A stretch of 64,000 nt of DNA, from NCBI RefSeq assembly GCF_007741495.1, contig NZ_CP036262.1, forward strand, positions 5,518,001 to 5,582,000, read 5' to 3'. This stretch comes from Roseimaritima multifibrata (lineage in GTDB: Bacteria > Planctomycetota > Planctomycetia > Pirellulales > Pirellulaceae). Numbering within the stretch: position 1 is the stretch's first letter; each line of letters starts with the position of its first letter. A model generated the notes under the pieces. It did no database searches. It was not told the DNA's origin and saw nothing but the letters and a program-made list of their open reading frames with translations. The position numbers were made by a program, and so were the translations under genes. Shown in pieces: positions 1 through 9,058 of the stretch.

Positions 1-333
1 AAACGGCGTTCGATGGTCGTACTGGAAACGAACATCATCGACGAAGTCAACGCCGCGCAAGTGGTCGACTACCTGGGCAACATCAGCGGACGGCACCTAC
101 CTGTCGGAGTCCTCCTCCGCGACCGTCAAATGTTCGACACCGCCGACCATCCCGGCGGAGGCAGAGAGAACATGCTCCGAGCCGCCGTAGCCAGCGAGAT
201 CCTCTGCTGGCGAGACCAAGTGATCCGCGACCTAACCCACCGAGGAGTCCTAATGGTCGACACCTTCCCAGACGAACTAACCGCCCCCCTAGTCAACCAA
301 TACCTAGAAATCAAAGCCAAGCACCTGCTGTAG
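1..333 (+). CDS. DUF58 domain protein, 3' end only
   Basis: The frame is already open at base 1 (it reads K-R-R-S before the first Met at base 13), so this is the C-terminal 110 residues of a longer protein. The stretches VNAAQVVDYLG, GRHLPVGVLLRDR, AAVASEILCWRDQVIRDL and the end TAPLVNQYLEIKAKHLL match the conserved C-terminus of planctomycete DUF58 proteins. These are von Willebrand A-like proteins, usually encoded beside MoxR-type AAA ATPases and aerotolerance genes. The partner genes would lie left of the window. The family's precise role is not settled. It ends directly in a simple-repeat array. Confidence 0.75.
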   Translation, partial: KRRSMVVLETNIIDEVNAAQVVDYLGNISGRHLPVGVLLRDRQMFDTADHPGGGRENMLRAAVASEILCWRDQVIRDLTHRGVLMVDTFPDELTAPLVNQYLEIKAKHLL

Positions 334-568
334 TTGGGAGACAAGGAGACAAGGAGACAAGGAGACAAGGAGACAAGGAGTTGGGAGTTGGGAGTTGGGA
401 GTTGGGAGTTGGGAGCTGGGACAAAAAAGCGCACACTCCTTCACTCCTTCACTCCTTCACTCCTTCACTCCTTCACTCCTTCACTCCTTCACTCCTTCAC
501 TCCGTGTCTCCGTGTCTCCGTGTCTCCGTGTCTCCGTGTCTCCGTGTCTCCGTGTCTCCCCCACTCCT
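334..568. repeat. Compound simple-repeat array, left copy
   Basis: Four short tandem repeats follow one another: the 8-mer GGAGACAA, the 7-mer TTGGGAG, then after a short spacer (about 420-436) the 8-mer TTCACTCC, and finally the 8-mer GTGTCTCC up to about 560. The left half is purine-rich and the right half pyrimidine-rich. GGAGACAA and the reverse complement of GTGTCTCC differ at one base, so the two halves can pair into a long imperfect hairpin. A very similar array lies at 5807-6040. The short open frames across it are by-products of the repeat and are not called as genes. Confidence 0.9.
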
Positions 569-616
569 CATGATTGAACTGGTCGACCGATGGTCTAAAA
601 TGGGATTTAGGCGAGC

Positions 617-3600
617 TTGTTGCTCGGCCACGATTTTGGGGTTCGGATTTTTCGCTACTGGAGTCAGAAAGTTAATATCTACGATTGGCACAACTTCAGT
701 CCGCTTCGCTTCTGTGCGAAAGTCTTTGTAGCTCTCGCTCTGTTGATGCTGGCGACGACGTCTTCTGCATCAGCGAATGAACCTCCTGCCGATGAACGGA
801 TCATCGAATGGCGATTCGATGGGGACGCGCAACCCTCGACGTGGACTGGCACCCCCGGCAAGCTTGGCGAGGGACCACGGCCGCCCAAACATCCTGAATT
901 TAAAAGCGACAACAAGGCGATGTCCTTTGCGGGGCATGAAAGTGCGATCCTGATTAAAGACCAGGAGCAAGGCGGCGATGTCGATATTCGTTTTGGTAGT
1001 GGTGAGACCTTTGCCTTCGAAACATGGGTGAAGTTCAAAACCATTCGTCCAGGACAAACGGCCTACGTATTGGGTAAAGGACGACACCCAAAACATGGCG
1101 ACGATTTCGAAGATAACAATCAAAATTACTCCGTTCGGTTTCAAGGAACCGGCGGCGGTGCCCGATTCGGAATTCTCTTCACTAGCGAACATCCCGAAAC
1201 GAAGAAACGTGCTTGGCATCGCTGGTGGAGCGAAGCCAGCGTGCCAGCTACCGGATGGCACCATGTGGCGTTGCAATTCACGTTCGGAAAAAGCGACAGC
1301 TTGCTTGCCTGGATCGACGGGCAAGCGGTCACAGGCACATGGGACGAAAGTGGCGCGACCGACCTACCACCGGTGCAAGACGCCGACGATCTAGTCATCG
1401 GCACCGGCTTTAACCGCAGCGCAGGTTCATCGTTTCAAGGATGGCTGGACAACTTTGCGATCTATCGCTCTGGATTTGATCCGACGAAAATTGCTCAGCA
1501 GTACAACTTTGTCCCGCCGCCTCCTGCGGTAACTCCCGAGATGATTCCAGCGGGCAAGGTGCTGGTGCAGATCAGCGAGAAAGACGTTCCGAAATCCAAT
1601 AGCTGGCCGGAAGCCCCGCAAGTTACCGAAACCTTTGAAGAAGAAGTCTTCGGACTTTTCGAACTTCCACACAAGTACGTCTCGACAGGCGTTCGGGGCG
1701 AGCGGGCCAATCCGTCTCACCTACGAGCCTCGGCGATCGTAAACCTACCCGCTGGCAAGCACCGCCTGCTGCTCCGTGGCCGTGGTGCGTGCCGGCTTTC
1801 GATCGACGGAAAACAGATACTTAAGACCTCGACACGGCCACCTGATCCCGGCGGCTACGCTCCCCTTTCGATGCAGGATGAATACCTGGATCTGGGACCG
1901 GACTTCCGCTTTGCACCGCCAGGCAATCGCGATACTTGGTCCGAATTCGAATCCCAAGGAGGCGAACATTTTGTTGTTTTGGAAACGATGGTCGGTGGCG
2001 TCGCCGGCGGCAGCACTTTCCGACCCGATCTAGGGGAGACCGTCGTTGCCGTGTCGTTGGAAGGAAGCGAAACATGGTCGCTACTTTCCCCTGGAGACCG
2101 TGAAGTTCGATACACCGACGAAGGCTGGCAAGCCTACGAATCCGAACGCCGCGAAGTGCTGGCTAAAATCAACGCCGCAGCGCGAGCCGAACGCCGAGTG
2201 GCCAACCAAGACTACTGGAATCAACGTCGCACGGCCGCTGCGAAGTGGTTGGACGAAACCGAAAAAGTAGCGGTCCCGAAACTGCCAAGTGGTTATTCCG
2301 CTCATAACCCGATCGATCATTTCCTTGCCGCTCGAATCGTCGACGTCCAACAAGACTCGGCGGAGGGTGATGCAAAAGGTGTCGACTATTTCGAACAGAT
2401 CCGCCCTCTGCTGGAATCGCGTTGCTACGACTGCCATCAGGGCAAAAAGGCTCAGGGAAGTCTGCGGATGGATGATCACGAATCGGTGTTGGCAGGTGGA
2501 GATTACGACGGACACGCAATCGTTCCCCGCAACGTTGACGAAAGTGCGCTGATCGATCGCGTCACCGCGGAGGACGAAGATGTTGTCATGCCGCCCAAAG
2601 GTGCACGGTTAACCGACGCCGAAGTCGATCTGCTGAAACGCTGGATCAAGGAAGGTGCCGTATGGCCGCAGTTCGATGTCGATAATTTCCAGCCGACTCC
2701 GCTTTCCAATGACCTCAGCTTTCTCCGCCGCGTGTCGCTGGACACCATCGGTGTGCCGCCGACCGAATCCGAAATCGCTGCATTTCTTGCGAGCGCCCCA
2801 GAAACACGTCGCGACGAAGTGATTGACCGGTTACTGGACGATCCTCGCTGGGCCGATCACCGGATGGGTTATTGGCTGGACGTGCTGGCCGAAAACCCCA
2901 ACATGATCAACCCGACGCTGAACAACACCGGTCCTTTCCGCTGGTGGTTATATGAGTCGCTGTTGGACAACAAACCGGTGGACCTCTTCGTAACCGAGCT
3001 GATCCGAATGGAAGGGAGCGAGCGACTGGGCGGCCCCGCCGGCTTCGCCACCGCAACGCAGAACGACCTACCAATGGCAGCCAAAGGGATCATCGTCAGC
3101 TCCGCGTTTCTCGGAGTCGAAATGAAATGTGCCCGCTGCCACGACGCACCGTCACACGTTTCTCTGCAGGAAGATTTGCTGCAGGTCGCCGCACTGCTGA
3201 AACAAAAACCTATCAAACTGCCCGCCTCCAGTAGCGTGCCGGTCGGTCGCCTGAGCGTAGGTAGCCGCAAACCTCTGATTGAAGTCACCCTGCAACCGGG
3301 AACCGTCGTCGAACCGGCTTGGCCGTTCGCTCGCTACTGCGATGAATCGGTCGCGGATGCCCTGGCTGAAAACCCCGAAAACTCGCGAGACCGGCTCGCC
3401 GCTCTGATCACCGCCCCACAGAACGAACGCTTCGCCCAAGTGATGGTCAACCGGATCTGGCAGCGTCTGATGGGCAGAGGCTTGGTCGTCAGCGTGTCGG
3501 ACTGGGAAAAGTCCGGTCCCTCGCATCCCGACCTACTGAAGTGGCTCGGGCATCAGTTCGTCGCCTCCGGATATGACACCAAAGCGATCACTCGCCTGAT

Positions 3601-4408
3601 CTTGAATTCACATGCATACCAACGTGCAACGGATGCGACCCTGACCGAAACCAGCCCACTTTTCATCTCACCGGCGCCGCGGCGATTAACCGCCGAACAG
3701 ATCGTTGATTCGGCATTCCACGCAACCGGGACTCCGTTTGATCTGGAAGAGGTCAGCCTGGATATCGATAGCGTCCGCGCCATGGCGACCACGATCACAC
3801 TGGGAAAAGCAAGCCGAAGCTGGATGCTCGCATCCAGTTCAAACGAACGCGATCGCCCCAGTCTTGGACTGCCGAAGATCACGGCCGTAACAAGCGTGTT
3901 AAAAACCTTCGGCTGGCGTGGAGCGAGGCAGGATCCAAAAAGCATTCGCGACTCCGAATCCAACATGCTTCAACCTGCGATCTTTGCCAACGGCGTGATG
4001 AGCACCTGGCTGACGCGGCTGAGTGACCAGCACGGGATCACACAGCTTGCACTGGAGGACCAGTCCGTCGACCAGTTAGTCGATCGAGTCTTCCTCAGGC
4101 TGCTCACACGAAAACCGTCGGCCGAAGAGAAAGAACGTTACGTACGTTTCCTTTCCGAAGGCTACGAAAGTCGCGTGATCCCGGAAGCAAAGCGAATCAC
4201 CCCGCCCACCGGCAAACGCGGACCCGTCCGTTACGTTAGCTGGTCCAACCACGTCGACGGCCCCGCCAACACACTGGCGATAGAAAAGGAAGCGGACGCC
4301 CGCCGCGGCGCCCCACCCACCAATGCCCTAGACAACGACTGGCGTCTCCGCATGGAAGACATGTTATGGGCCGTCCTCAATGCACCCGAGTGGTTTTACA
4401 CACCATAA
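617..4408 (+). CDS. Secreted planctomycete cytochrome-type protein with LamG, DUF1549 and DUF1553 domains
   Basis: A protein of about 1263 residues. A hydrophobic segment near residues 36-52 ending in SSASA-NEPP looks like a signal peptide. Residues about 60-290 look like a LamG/concanavalin-A-like jelly roll. A c-type haem motif CYDCH lies near residue 603 in a PSCyt1-type domain. DUF1549 follows (about 690-860, with a second CxxCH, CARCH, near 838), and DUF1553 fills the C-terminus. These very abundant planctomycete proteins are thought to act in the periplasm in polysaccharide or sulfatase-linked metabolism, but their biochemistry is unknown. The partner DUF1501 gene follows 110 bases later. 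Start: only TTG codons (617 or 620) precede the signal peptide in frame; the first ATG, at 746, would cut into it, so the start is uncertain. Confidence 0.85.
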   Translation: MLLGHDFGVRIFRYWSQKVNIYDWHNFSPLRFCAKVFVALALLMLATTSSASANEPPADERIIEWRFDGDAQPSTWTGTPGKLGEGPRPPKHPEFKSDNKAMSFAGHESAILIKDQEQGGDVDIRFGSGETFAFETWVKFKTIRPGQTAYVLGKGRHPKHGDDFEDNNQNYSVRFQGTGGGARFGILFTSEHPETKKRAWHRWWSEASVPATGWHHVALQFTFGKSDSLLAWIDGQAVTGTWDESGATDLPPVQDADDLVIGTGFNRSAGSSFQGWLDNFAIYRSGFDPTKIAQQYNFVPPPPAVTPEMIPAGKVLVQISEKDVPKSNSWPEAPQVTETFEEEVFGLFELPHKYVSTGVRGERANPSHLRASAIVNLPAGKHRLLLRGRGACRLSIDGKQILKTSTRPPDPGGYAPLSMQDEYLDLGPDFRFAPPGNRDTWSEFESQGGEHFVVLETMVGGVAGGSTFRPDLGETVVAVSLEGSETWSLLSPGDREVRYTDEGWQAYESERREVLAKINAAARAERRVANQDYWNQRRTAAAKWLDETEKVAVPKLPSGYSAHNPIDHFLAARIVDVQQDSAEGDAKGVDYFEQIRPLLESRCYDCHQGKKAQGSLRMDDHESVLAGGDYDGHAIVPRNVDESALIDRVTAEDEDVVMPPKGARLTDAEVDLLKRWIKEGAVWPQFDVDNFQPTPLSNDLSFLRRVSLDTIGVPPTESEIAAFLASAPETRRDEVIDRLLDDPRWADHRMGYWLDVLAENPNMINPTLNNTGPFRWWLYESLLDNKPVDLFVTELIRMEGSERLGGPAGFATATQNDLPMAAKGIIVSSAFLGVEMKCARCHDAPSHVSLQEDLLQVAALLKQKPIKLPASSSVPVGRLSVGSRKPLIEVTLQPGTVVEPAWPFARYCDESVADALAENPENSRDRLAALITAPQNERFAQVMVNRIWQRLMGRGLVVSVSDWEKSGPSHPDLLKWLGHQFVASGYDTKAITRLILNSHAYQRATDATLTETSPLFISPAPRRLTAEQIVDSAFHATGTPFDLEEVSLDIDSVRAMATTITLGKASRSWMLASSSNERDRPSLGLPKITAVTSVLKTFGWRGARQDPKSIRDSESNMLQPAIFANGVMSTWLTRLSDQHGITQLALEDQSVDQLVDRVFLRLLTRKPSAEEKERYVRFLSEGYESRVIPEAKRITPPTGKRGPVRYVSWSNHVDGPANTLAIEKEADARRGAPPTNALDNDWRLRMEDMLWAVLNAPEWFYTP

Positions 4409-4443
4409 AACAAGTAATATCCAAATCAAACGTAGCTGCCGTC

Positions 4444-4470
4444 GCCAGACGGTGGATCCCACGCTCTGGC
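4444..4470. repeat. Imperfect palindrome between the paired genes
   Basis: GCCAGACGGTGG and CCACGCTCTGGC form inverted arms around a 3-base loop with one two-base mismatch. The same core (CCACGCTCTGGC) recurs near 40627-40640 on the other strand and at about 53567-53578, so this is a member of a dispersed palindrome family. It could form a hairpin in the mRNA between the DUF1549 and DUF1501 genes. Confidence 0.6.
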
Positions 4471-4518
4471 AAACGCACCTACCATGGATACCCGACCATT
4501 TCATCCCCGGACACCATC

Positions 4519-5799
4519 ATGAACCGACGACACTTCCTCGCTCAAACGGGTGCACTTGCCGGAGCCGCCCAACTCAGTCACTCCGCATTCGCCTCGCCGG
4601 CCGCGATCAACGTCCCCAAAGGCAAAGCCGAAAACGTCATCTTCATCTGGCTGGGGGGCGGAATGTCTCAGATCGACACTTTCGATCCCAAAAAACGAGG
4701 CAACTCCAAAACTTCACCAAAGCTGTCCGGAGCCGAGTACGACTCGATCGACACCGCCGTGCCTGGAGTCCAATTCTGTGAACACCTACACCGCACGGCG
4801 AAGCTTGCCGATCGCCTCACCGTTATCCGGTCGATAAACCATCACCTCGTCGACGAACATGCGTTCGGCACCAACTTCGTCCACACCGGGCGTCTGATTA
4901 GCGGAAGTATTACCTATCCTTCGATCGGAGCCATTATCAGCCACGTGCGTGGTCCGGTCAGCCCCGACGTTCCCGCCTACATGCTGATCGGCTATCCCAA
5001 CGTCAGCCGCGGTCCTGGCTTCCTAGGCGCCAAAGCGGGCTACGTTTACCTGGTCGATACCGACAGCGGCCCTGCAGGCTTTTCGCGGCCAGAAGACGTA
5101 ACGGCTCTTCGAGTCCAACGAAGACAGCAACTCCTCAAGCCACTCACCGACCGAGTCCCGGACAACTCCGTCGTCGCCCAGTACCGGACGGCTCAAGCCG
5201 AAGCACTGCGTCTGGCCGGCCCCGACTTCATGCGGCACTTCCGCCTGCAGGACGAACCCGCCGACTTGCGGAATGGATATGGAGGCGAATTCGGACAACG
5301 CTGCCTGCTTGCGCGACGTCTTGTGCAAGCCGGAGTCCGATTCGTCGAGGTCTCCCACAACTTGAACTTCGTCAACGGCACCGGCTGGGACACCCACAAC
5401 GAAGGCCAACAGAACCAGCATCTTCTCATCAGAGACCTAGACATCGCCTTATCCGCGCTGATCACGGACCTTGAGCAACAGTCGATCCTCGACAAGACAT
5501 TAGTCGTAATCGGCACCGAGTTCGGACGTCCCGCCGCCTACGACGCCCGAGGCGGACGCGGGCACCAAGGCAGCTGCTTCAGCCTGCTCTTAGCCGGAGG
5601 CGGCCTGAACCACCAAGGCGCCTACGGAGTCACCGACGAGCTAAGCAAGACGATCGAAGAAAACCCAGTCAGCGTCCCCGACTTCCACGCAACAATACAC
5701 GCCGCACTAGGCATCAACCCATCCCACGAACTATTCGACGGCTCCCGCCCCATCCCCATCACCGACCAAGGAACCCCAATAGCATCCCTATTCAGCTAA
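4519..5799 (+). CDS. DUF1501 protein (alkaline-phosphatase/sulfatase superfamily fold)
   Basis: A protein of 426 residues. The chosen ATG gives [17 protein letters not shown], an RR-containing Tat-like signal. An upstream in-frame ATG at 4366 would overlap the preceding gene and bury this signal, so it was not used. Family features are [17 protein letters not shown] near the mature N-terminus, [17 protein letters not shown], the block GWDTHNEGQ, and VVIGTEFGR near the C-terminus. DUF1501 proteins are nearly always encoded next to DUF1549/DUF1553 proteins in planctomycetes, as here, and probably act with them in the periplasm. The substrate is unknown. Confidence 0.9.
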   Translation: MNRRHFLAQTGALAGAAQLSHSAFASPAAINVPKGKAENVIFIWLGGGMSQIDTFDPKKRGNSKTSPKLSGAEYDSIDTAVPGVQFCEHLHRTAKLADRLTVIRSINHHLVDEHAFGTNFVHTGRLISGSITYPSIGAIISHVRGPVSPDVPAYMLIGYPNVSRGPGFLGAKAGYVYLVDTDSGPAGFSRPEDVTALRVQRRQQLLKPLTDRVPDNSVVAQYRTAQAEALRLAGPDFMRHFRLQDEPADLRNGYGGEFGQRCLLARRLVQAGVRFVEVSHNLNFVNGTGWDTHNEGQQNQHLLIRDLDIALSALITDLEQQSILDKTLVVIGTEFGRPAAYDARGGRGHQGSCFSLLLAGGGLNHQGAYGVTDELSKTIEENPVSVPDFHATIHAALGINPSHELFDGSRPIPITDQGTPIASLFS

Positions 5800-5806
5800 G
5801 CAAAAA

Positions 5807-6040
5807 GAGACAAGGAGTTGGGAGCTGGGAGTGAAGGAGTTGGGAGACAAGGAGACAAGGAGACAAGGAGTTGGGAGTTGGGAGCTGGGAGCTGGGAGAC
5901 AAGGAGACAAGGAGACAAGGAGCTGGGAGCTGGGAGCTGGGAGTCAAAGAAAAAACTAGCTCGCGGCGCGCACTCCTTCACTCCTTCACTCCTTCACTCC
6001 TTCACTCCGTGTCTCCGTGTCTCCGTGTCTCCGTGTCTCC
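5807..6040. repeat. Compound simple-repeat array, right copy
   Basis: Same ingredients and same orientation as the array at 334-568: blocks of GGAGACAA and TTGGGAG/CTGGGAG, a central A-rich spacer (about 5945-5970), then TTCACTCC and GTGTCTCC blocks. Here the purine 8-mer and 7-mer blocks alternate twice, so it is not an exact duplicate. Together the two arrays bracket the DUF1549/DUF1501 gene pair. Confidence 0.9.
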
Positions 6041-6096
6041 CCAACCGGTCCCGCACCTTGACGCCGAGGGCTCACCTCCGCAATACTCCTACCAAA

Positions 6097-6170
6097 GCGC
6101 CCGTGGCACAATTGGATAGCGCGTCGGCCTCCGAAGCCGAAGGTTGTGGGTTCGAACCCCGCCGGGCGTA
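6097..6170 (+). tRNA. tRNA-Arg (anticodon CCG)
   Basis: A 74-base cloverleaf. The acceptor stem GCGCCCG pairs with CGGGCGT (G-T at the first pair), with discriminator A. The anticodon stem TCGGC/GCCGA encloses loop CTCCGAA, giving anticodon CCG. The T arm is GTGGG-TTCGAAC-CCCGC. The D stem GCAC/GCGC has one A-C mismatch, a slight oddity. The 3' CCA is not encoded. A broken tyrosine integrase starts about 115 bases downstream, which suggests the tRNA served as an integration site. Confidence 0.92.
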
Positions 6171-6286
6171 CTGAGCAGAAAGCAGCAGAATCGTTACTCA
6201 AAACGATACCGAACAGCGTGTCTGTGCGGCGATTCCCCAAGATTTAATCCGGTAGTACTACCGGGGTAGTACAAGGATCGTTTCAC

Positions 6287-6893
6287 ATGGGGCATCTAAA
6301 GCGTGGATCTGTCCCGTCTTGTCGGCATCACAAGCCCACTGATCAGGCTGCCGTCACCATCGTTGGTGCTGACCACTATCTCGCTAAGCCGCCCGCAAAG
6401 CAGAGCACGCACGACTCCTGGCTGAATTCGCGGCTACGAGCAAAGTCACAAAGGACTTCGCGGAGGTTGAGAACGTCATCCTTATGGTCCAAGTGCTGCC
6501 CGCTTACGGGGAGTTCACCCAGACCTACTACGTCAAAGATGGCAAGCCCGCGAACGAACTTGACGCGTTGCGGGCAGTGATGCGCGACGCCAAGGTTTTG
6601 TTTTCCCATTTGCCAACGGAACAGTTTGGCCCACTGGCGATATAGACGGTGAGGCAGCGATCGATAGAACGTGGGCAAGCTCGCACGACCAACAAGAACA
6701 TGCATCGACTAACGCGAATCTTCCGCTGGGCCGCCGCTGAGGAAATGGTGCCTGGCAATTTACTGCACTCACTAAACGCAGCTCCTGGCCTGAAAAAGGA
6801 CGCTGCAATGCACGAGAGCCTGATCCGATCCTGCCCGTAGCGATCAATATCGTGGAACAGACGATTCCACACCTACCTGAGGTCACACGTGAC
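6287..6893 (+). pseudogene. Broken tyrosine site-specific integrase
   Basis: Fragments in different frames line up, in order, with the N-terminal and SAM-like core-binding regions of planctomycete phage-type integrases. The first is RGSVPSCRHHKPTDQAAVT at 6304-6363. The next is a frame containing VLPAYGEFTQTYYVKDGKPA, ending in a stop at about 6645 (FGPLAI). Then comes NMHRLTRIFRWAAAEEMVP (about 6697-6755) with SLNAAPGLKK, and finally a short EPDPILPVAINIVEQTI-like stretch. The catalytic R-K-H-R-H-Y domain is absent. At least two frame changes and a stop show it is dead. Its position beside tRNA-Arg fits the relic of an integrated element. Confidence 0.75.
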
Positions 6894-7290
6894 ATCCTTT
6901 CGGACGTGACGGAGTCAGTGAATGGTTACGGTAACGCGACTCGTCGAGCCGACGTAAAGGACTTGACCTTCCCAGAAATCCTGCAGGAGATCATGAACCG
7001 AGTATTGGCGGCGGAACGACAAAGCCAAGCCGAACTGGTGGAGGCACGAACGCGAGCGGAAGTCGAGCAGATCGAATCCGAATCACGAGCGGAAGTCACG
7101 CGACGTGATGGTCAGACGGAAGCCGAATCGCAAGGAACGAGCCAAGACGATGGAGAGCCACCTGGCACTGCTGCGACTTGTCGAACTCGAATCGCTGCGT
7201 GAACTCGCGCAGAACGGTAACGCACGACGATATCTCGGTCTCGACCGAGTCAGTCTAAACGGAACGGATTCAGGAAAGCACAATTCGTGA
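6894..7290 (+). pseudogene. Remnant of an SPFH/band-7 (slipin-like) protein
   Basis: A segment reading VKDLTFPEILQEIMNRVLAA followed by a charged coiled-coil stretch (AELVEARTRAEVEQIESES) resembles the end of an SPFH domain and its helical tail. A frameshift near 7105-7150 moves to a frame reading ESHLALLRLVELESLREL and NGNARRYLGLD, which resembles the conserved C-terminus of such proteins. The N-terminal domain is missing and the remnant is joined directly to the integrase fragment, so it appears to be a deletion junction. SPFH proteins normally scaffold membrane microdomains; this one cannot be functional. Confidence 0.6.
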
Positions 7291-7571
7291 TGGATACGAG
7301 TCGGGCATTCCGATTCAATTCAAGCAGGATCGATGATTCGATCATCGGTCCTGCGATTTTTCGTCCTTGGAATGTGCCGGAAGCACCCAACCGGCGATGC
7401 CTGGGAACATAGCCGTCAGATTAGAACGCCAGCAGCACATCGCTCTGTCTCTAGGCTTCCGGCAGTAACCGTTTTTGATGCTTGTTAGGCACTCGAAACC
7501 GTTCCCACAGAGAATGTCTTACCCGATGATGCAATCGCTGGGGTAGCTCAGGCTCTGATTCTCACAACTGA
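7291..7571. other. Intergenic, no gene recognised
   Basis: No start-to-stop frame with recognisable content was seen on either strand. The stretch lies between the SPFH remnant and the 3' end of the PEP-CTERM gene and is probably decayed sequence. Confidence 0.4.
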
Positions 7572-8135
7572 TCAGCAAGATGCACAGGCAGTAGCGGAAC
7601 GGCGACGGTAAACAGAAATCATCAAACCGACTCCCAGCACTCCCAGCACTCCCAGACTCGATGGCTCTGGAACGGCGTTGGTATCGCTGCGGAACGCATA
7701 ATTGACTCTGCCGTGCCCTACGAGGTTGTCCTTAACCAATGCAGATGAGGCAGCAACACCGAAACCTCCTGCATACCCGCTGGTGGGGCCGTAATAGAAA
7801 CCAAGATACTTAACATTCCAGTCTTCAGCCTGGATCGACTCGCCAATACCAATCGTGTCGTACCAAGCCATATTATTGATATTGAGCGGGTTGATGTCGA
7901 TCGTTGAGATCGAATAGTCCCCCGGACTGCCGCCGAATATCAGAGCAGCTGCTTCCTGCCCCGTGTATGCCAGTGGACCGTTTGGAGGAGACAAATTCCA
8001 GGACTCTGCCAATGGGCTGGCGTATACATCCCAACTTCCGACGTAAATCATGCCTGCACGAGCCGCCTGCGACCAGCAGGTAACGGCAGCAAGGACTGCA
8101 CACATCAAAACAAAATTTCGAACTTTAACTGACAT
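7572..8135 (-). CDS. PEP-CTERM sorting domain protein
   Basis: A protein of 187 residues starting at ATG (MSVKVRNFVLM). An N-terminal signal peptide runs to about residue 28 (ending SQAARA-GM). The C-terminus carries the tripartite PEP-CTERM signal: VPEPSSLG, a hydrophobic helix (VLGVLGVGLMISV), and a basic cluster YRRRS. Such proteins are exported and processed by exosortase EpsH/XrtA, then attached or released at the cell surface. The body has no recognised domain. The helix is encoded by a short repeat (CTCCCAGCA units on the plus strand). It sits alone between broken genes, so its functional context is unclear. Confidence 0.85.
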   Translation of the reverse strand: MSVKVRNFVLMCAVLAAVTCWSQAARAGMIYVGSWDVYASPLAESWNLSPPNGPLAYTGQEAAALIFGGSPGDYSISTIDINPLNINNMAWYDTIGIGESIQAEDWNVKYLGFYYGPTSGYAGGFGVAASSALVKDNLVGHGRVNYAFRSDTNAVPEPSSLGVLGVLGVGLMISVYRRRSATACASC

Positions 8136-8559
8136 AAGACGATTACTCCCTGTGCAAGAAACAAACAGTTAACCAGGCAACCTACTCACTACATATCACC
8201 GACAGGGAATGTGATATCAATTATGACAGTCACTTAGTTTTCGCGAAACCGATACAGTACCCCACGTTTAGATTTCACTCGCGACTCAGGTTGCGGGGGG
8301 CGAATTTTCAACCCGCCAGCTTGGTGTGTCAACCCTGCGATCCTGGCCGGGCATAGAACATCCAAATCACAGGAGAAAAAGGGGGCAGGAGCGAATGGCA
8401 CTGCCGGCCGTATATAACGTTTTCTGCACAGCACTGAGAACCACGAGGCCCTCGTGGCATCGAAAATCATTATTTTTCTAGCCGAAGCATTTTGATATTT
8501 TGACGTGGCCGCTCTGCCTGTATCATTAACGTCGACGTGACTTTCCTTGGCATGGGTGC
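8136..8559. other. Intergenic upstream of PEP-CTERM gene, no gene recognised
   Basis: This stretch should hold the promoter of the minus-strand PEP-CTERM gene. A minus-strand open frame at 8234-8626 has no recognisable motif and overlaps the transposase remnant, so it was not called. Nothing else could be supported. Confidence 0.4.
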
Positions 8560-8869
8560 TTGAAAAACTTCGGTCAGGGAAGGCCCATGTCGTTTTACTC
8601 CAAGTGCCCGCGTAACGCGTCGCCATTTCGCATCTTCAGCGATTCCATGCTGCAAGATTCATCACTTCCGCTCAGCGAGGTGATTGATCAATCCATTTTC
8701 GACGAGAGGTTTGAACGCTTCGATGTCGATTTCTCTTGCGACGATGATGCCGTTTACACATCGCGAGGGCCGCATCGAACCGCGAGCGAACAAGCGCCGA
8801 CCAAAAGTCCTCAAACTATTAGCCATCCCACGAGCCGCCTACCAAGCTCAACTGGTCGTGACCGTATGA
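8560..8869 (+). pseudogene. Internally deleted IS4-type transposase remnant
   Basis: The first frame reads DSSLPLSEVIDQSIFDERF and VDFSCDDDAVYT, resembling the N-terminus of IS4-type transposases ahead of the catalytic core. At about 8760 the sequence jumps to another frame reading REGRIEPRANKRRPK and AIPRAAYQ, the typical basic C-terminus. The whole DDE core (several hundred residues) is missing, so this is an internal deletion relic. It is distinct from the intact IS at 36.2-37.7 kb, whose C-terminus differs. Confidence 0.6.
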
Positions 8870-9058
8870 ACGTAAACCCTATGGTATCAACCGGCAGTGC
8901 CATTCGGGTCAGGAGCCGTTTTCGTTATCGCTGCCCCAAGTCGGCGATCGGTCTTCGTGCCGCGGTGGGTTAGAAAGTATACTCGTACCGGTGTACCGTC
9001 ATCGACACGTTGCCGCTGGGGCAAAGCACGGAAGCACTGCGCATTAGAGGTTCGTTTT

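Noticed and set aside
334-731. Several 60-116 residue frames over the simple repeats
   Set aside because: Translations of 7- and 8-mer repeats in different frames, with no recognisable protein features.
8234-8626. 130-codon minus-strand frame
   Set aside because: Overlaps the transposase relic and the PEP-CTERM promoter area and shows no family resemblance or ribosome-binding site.
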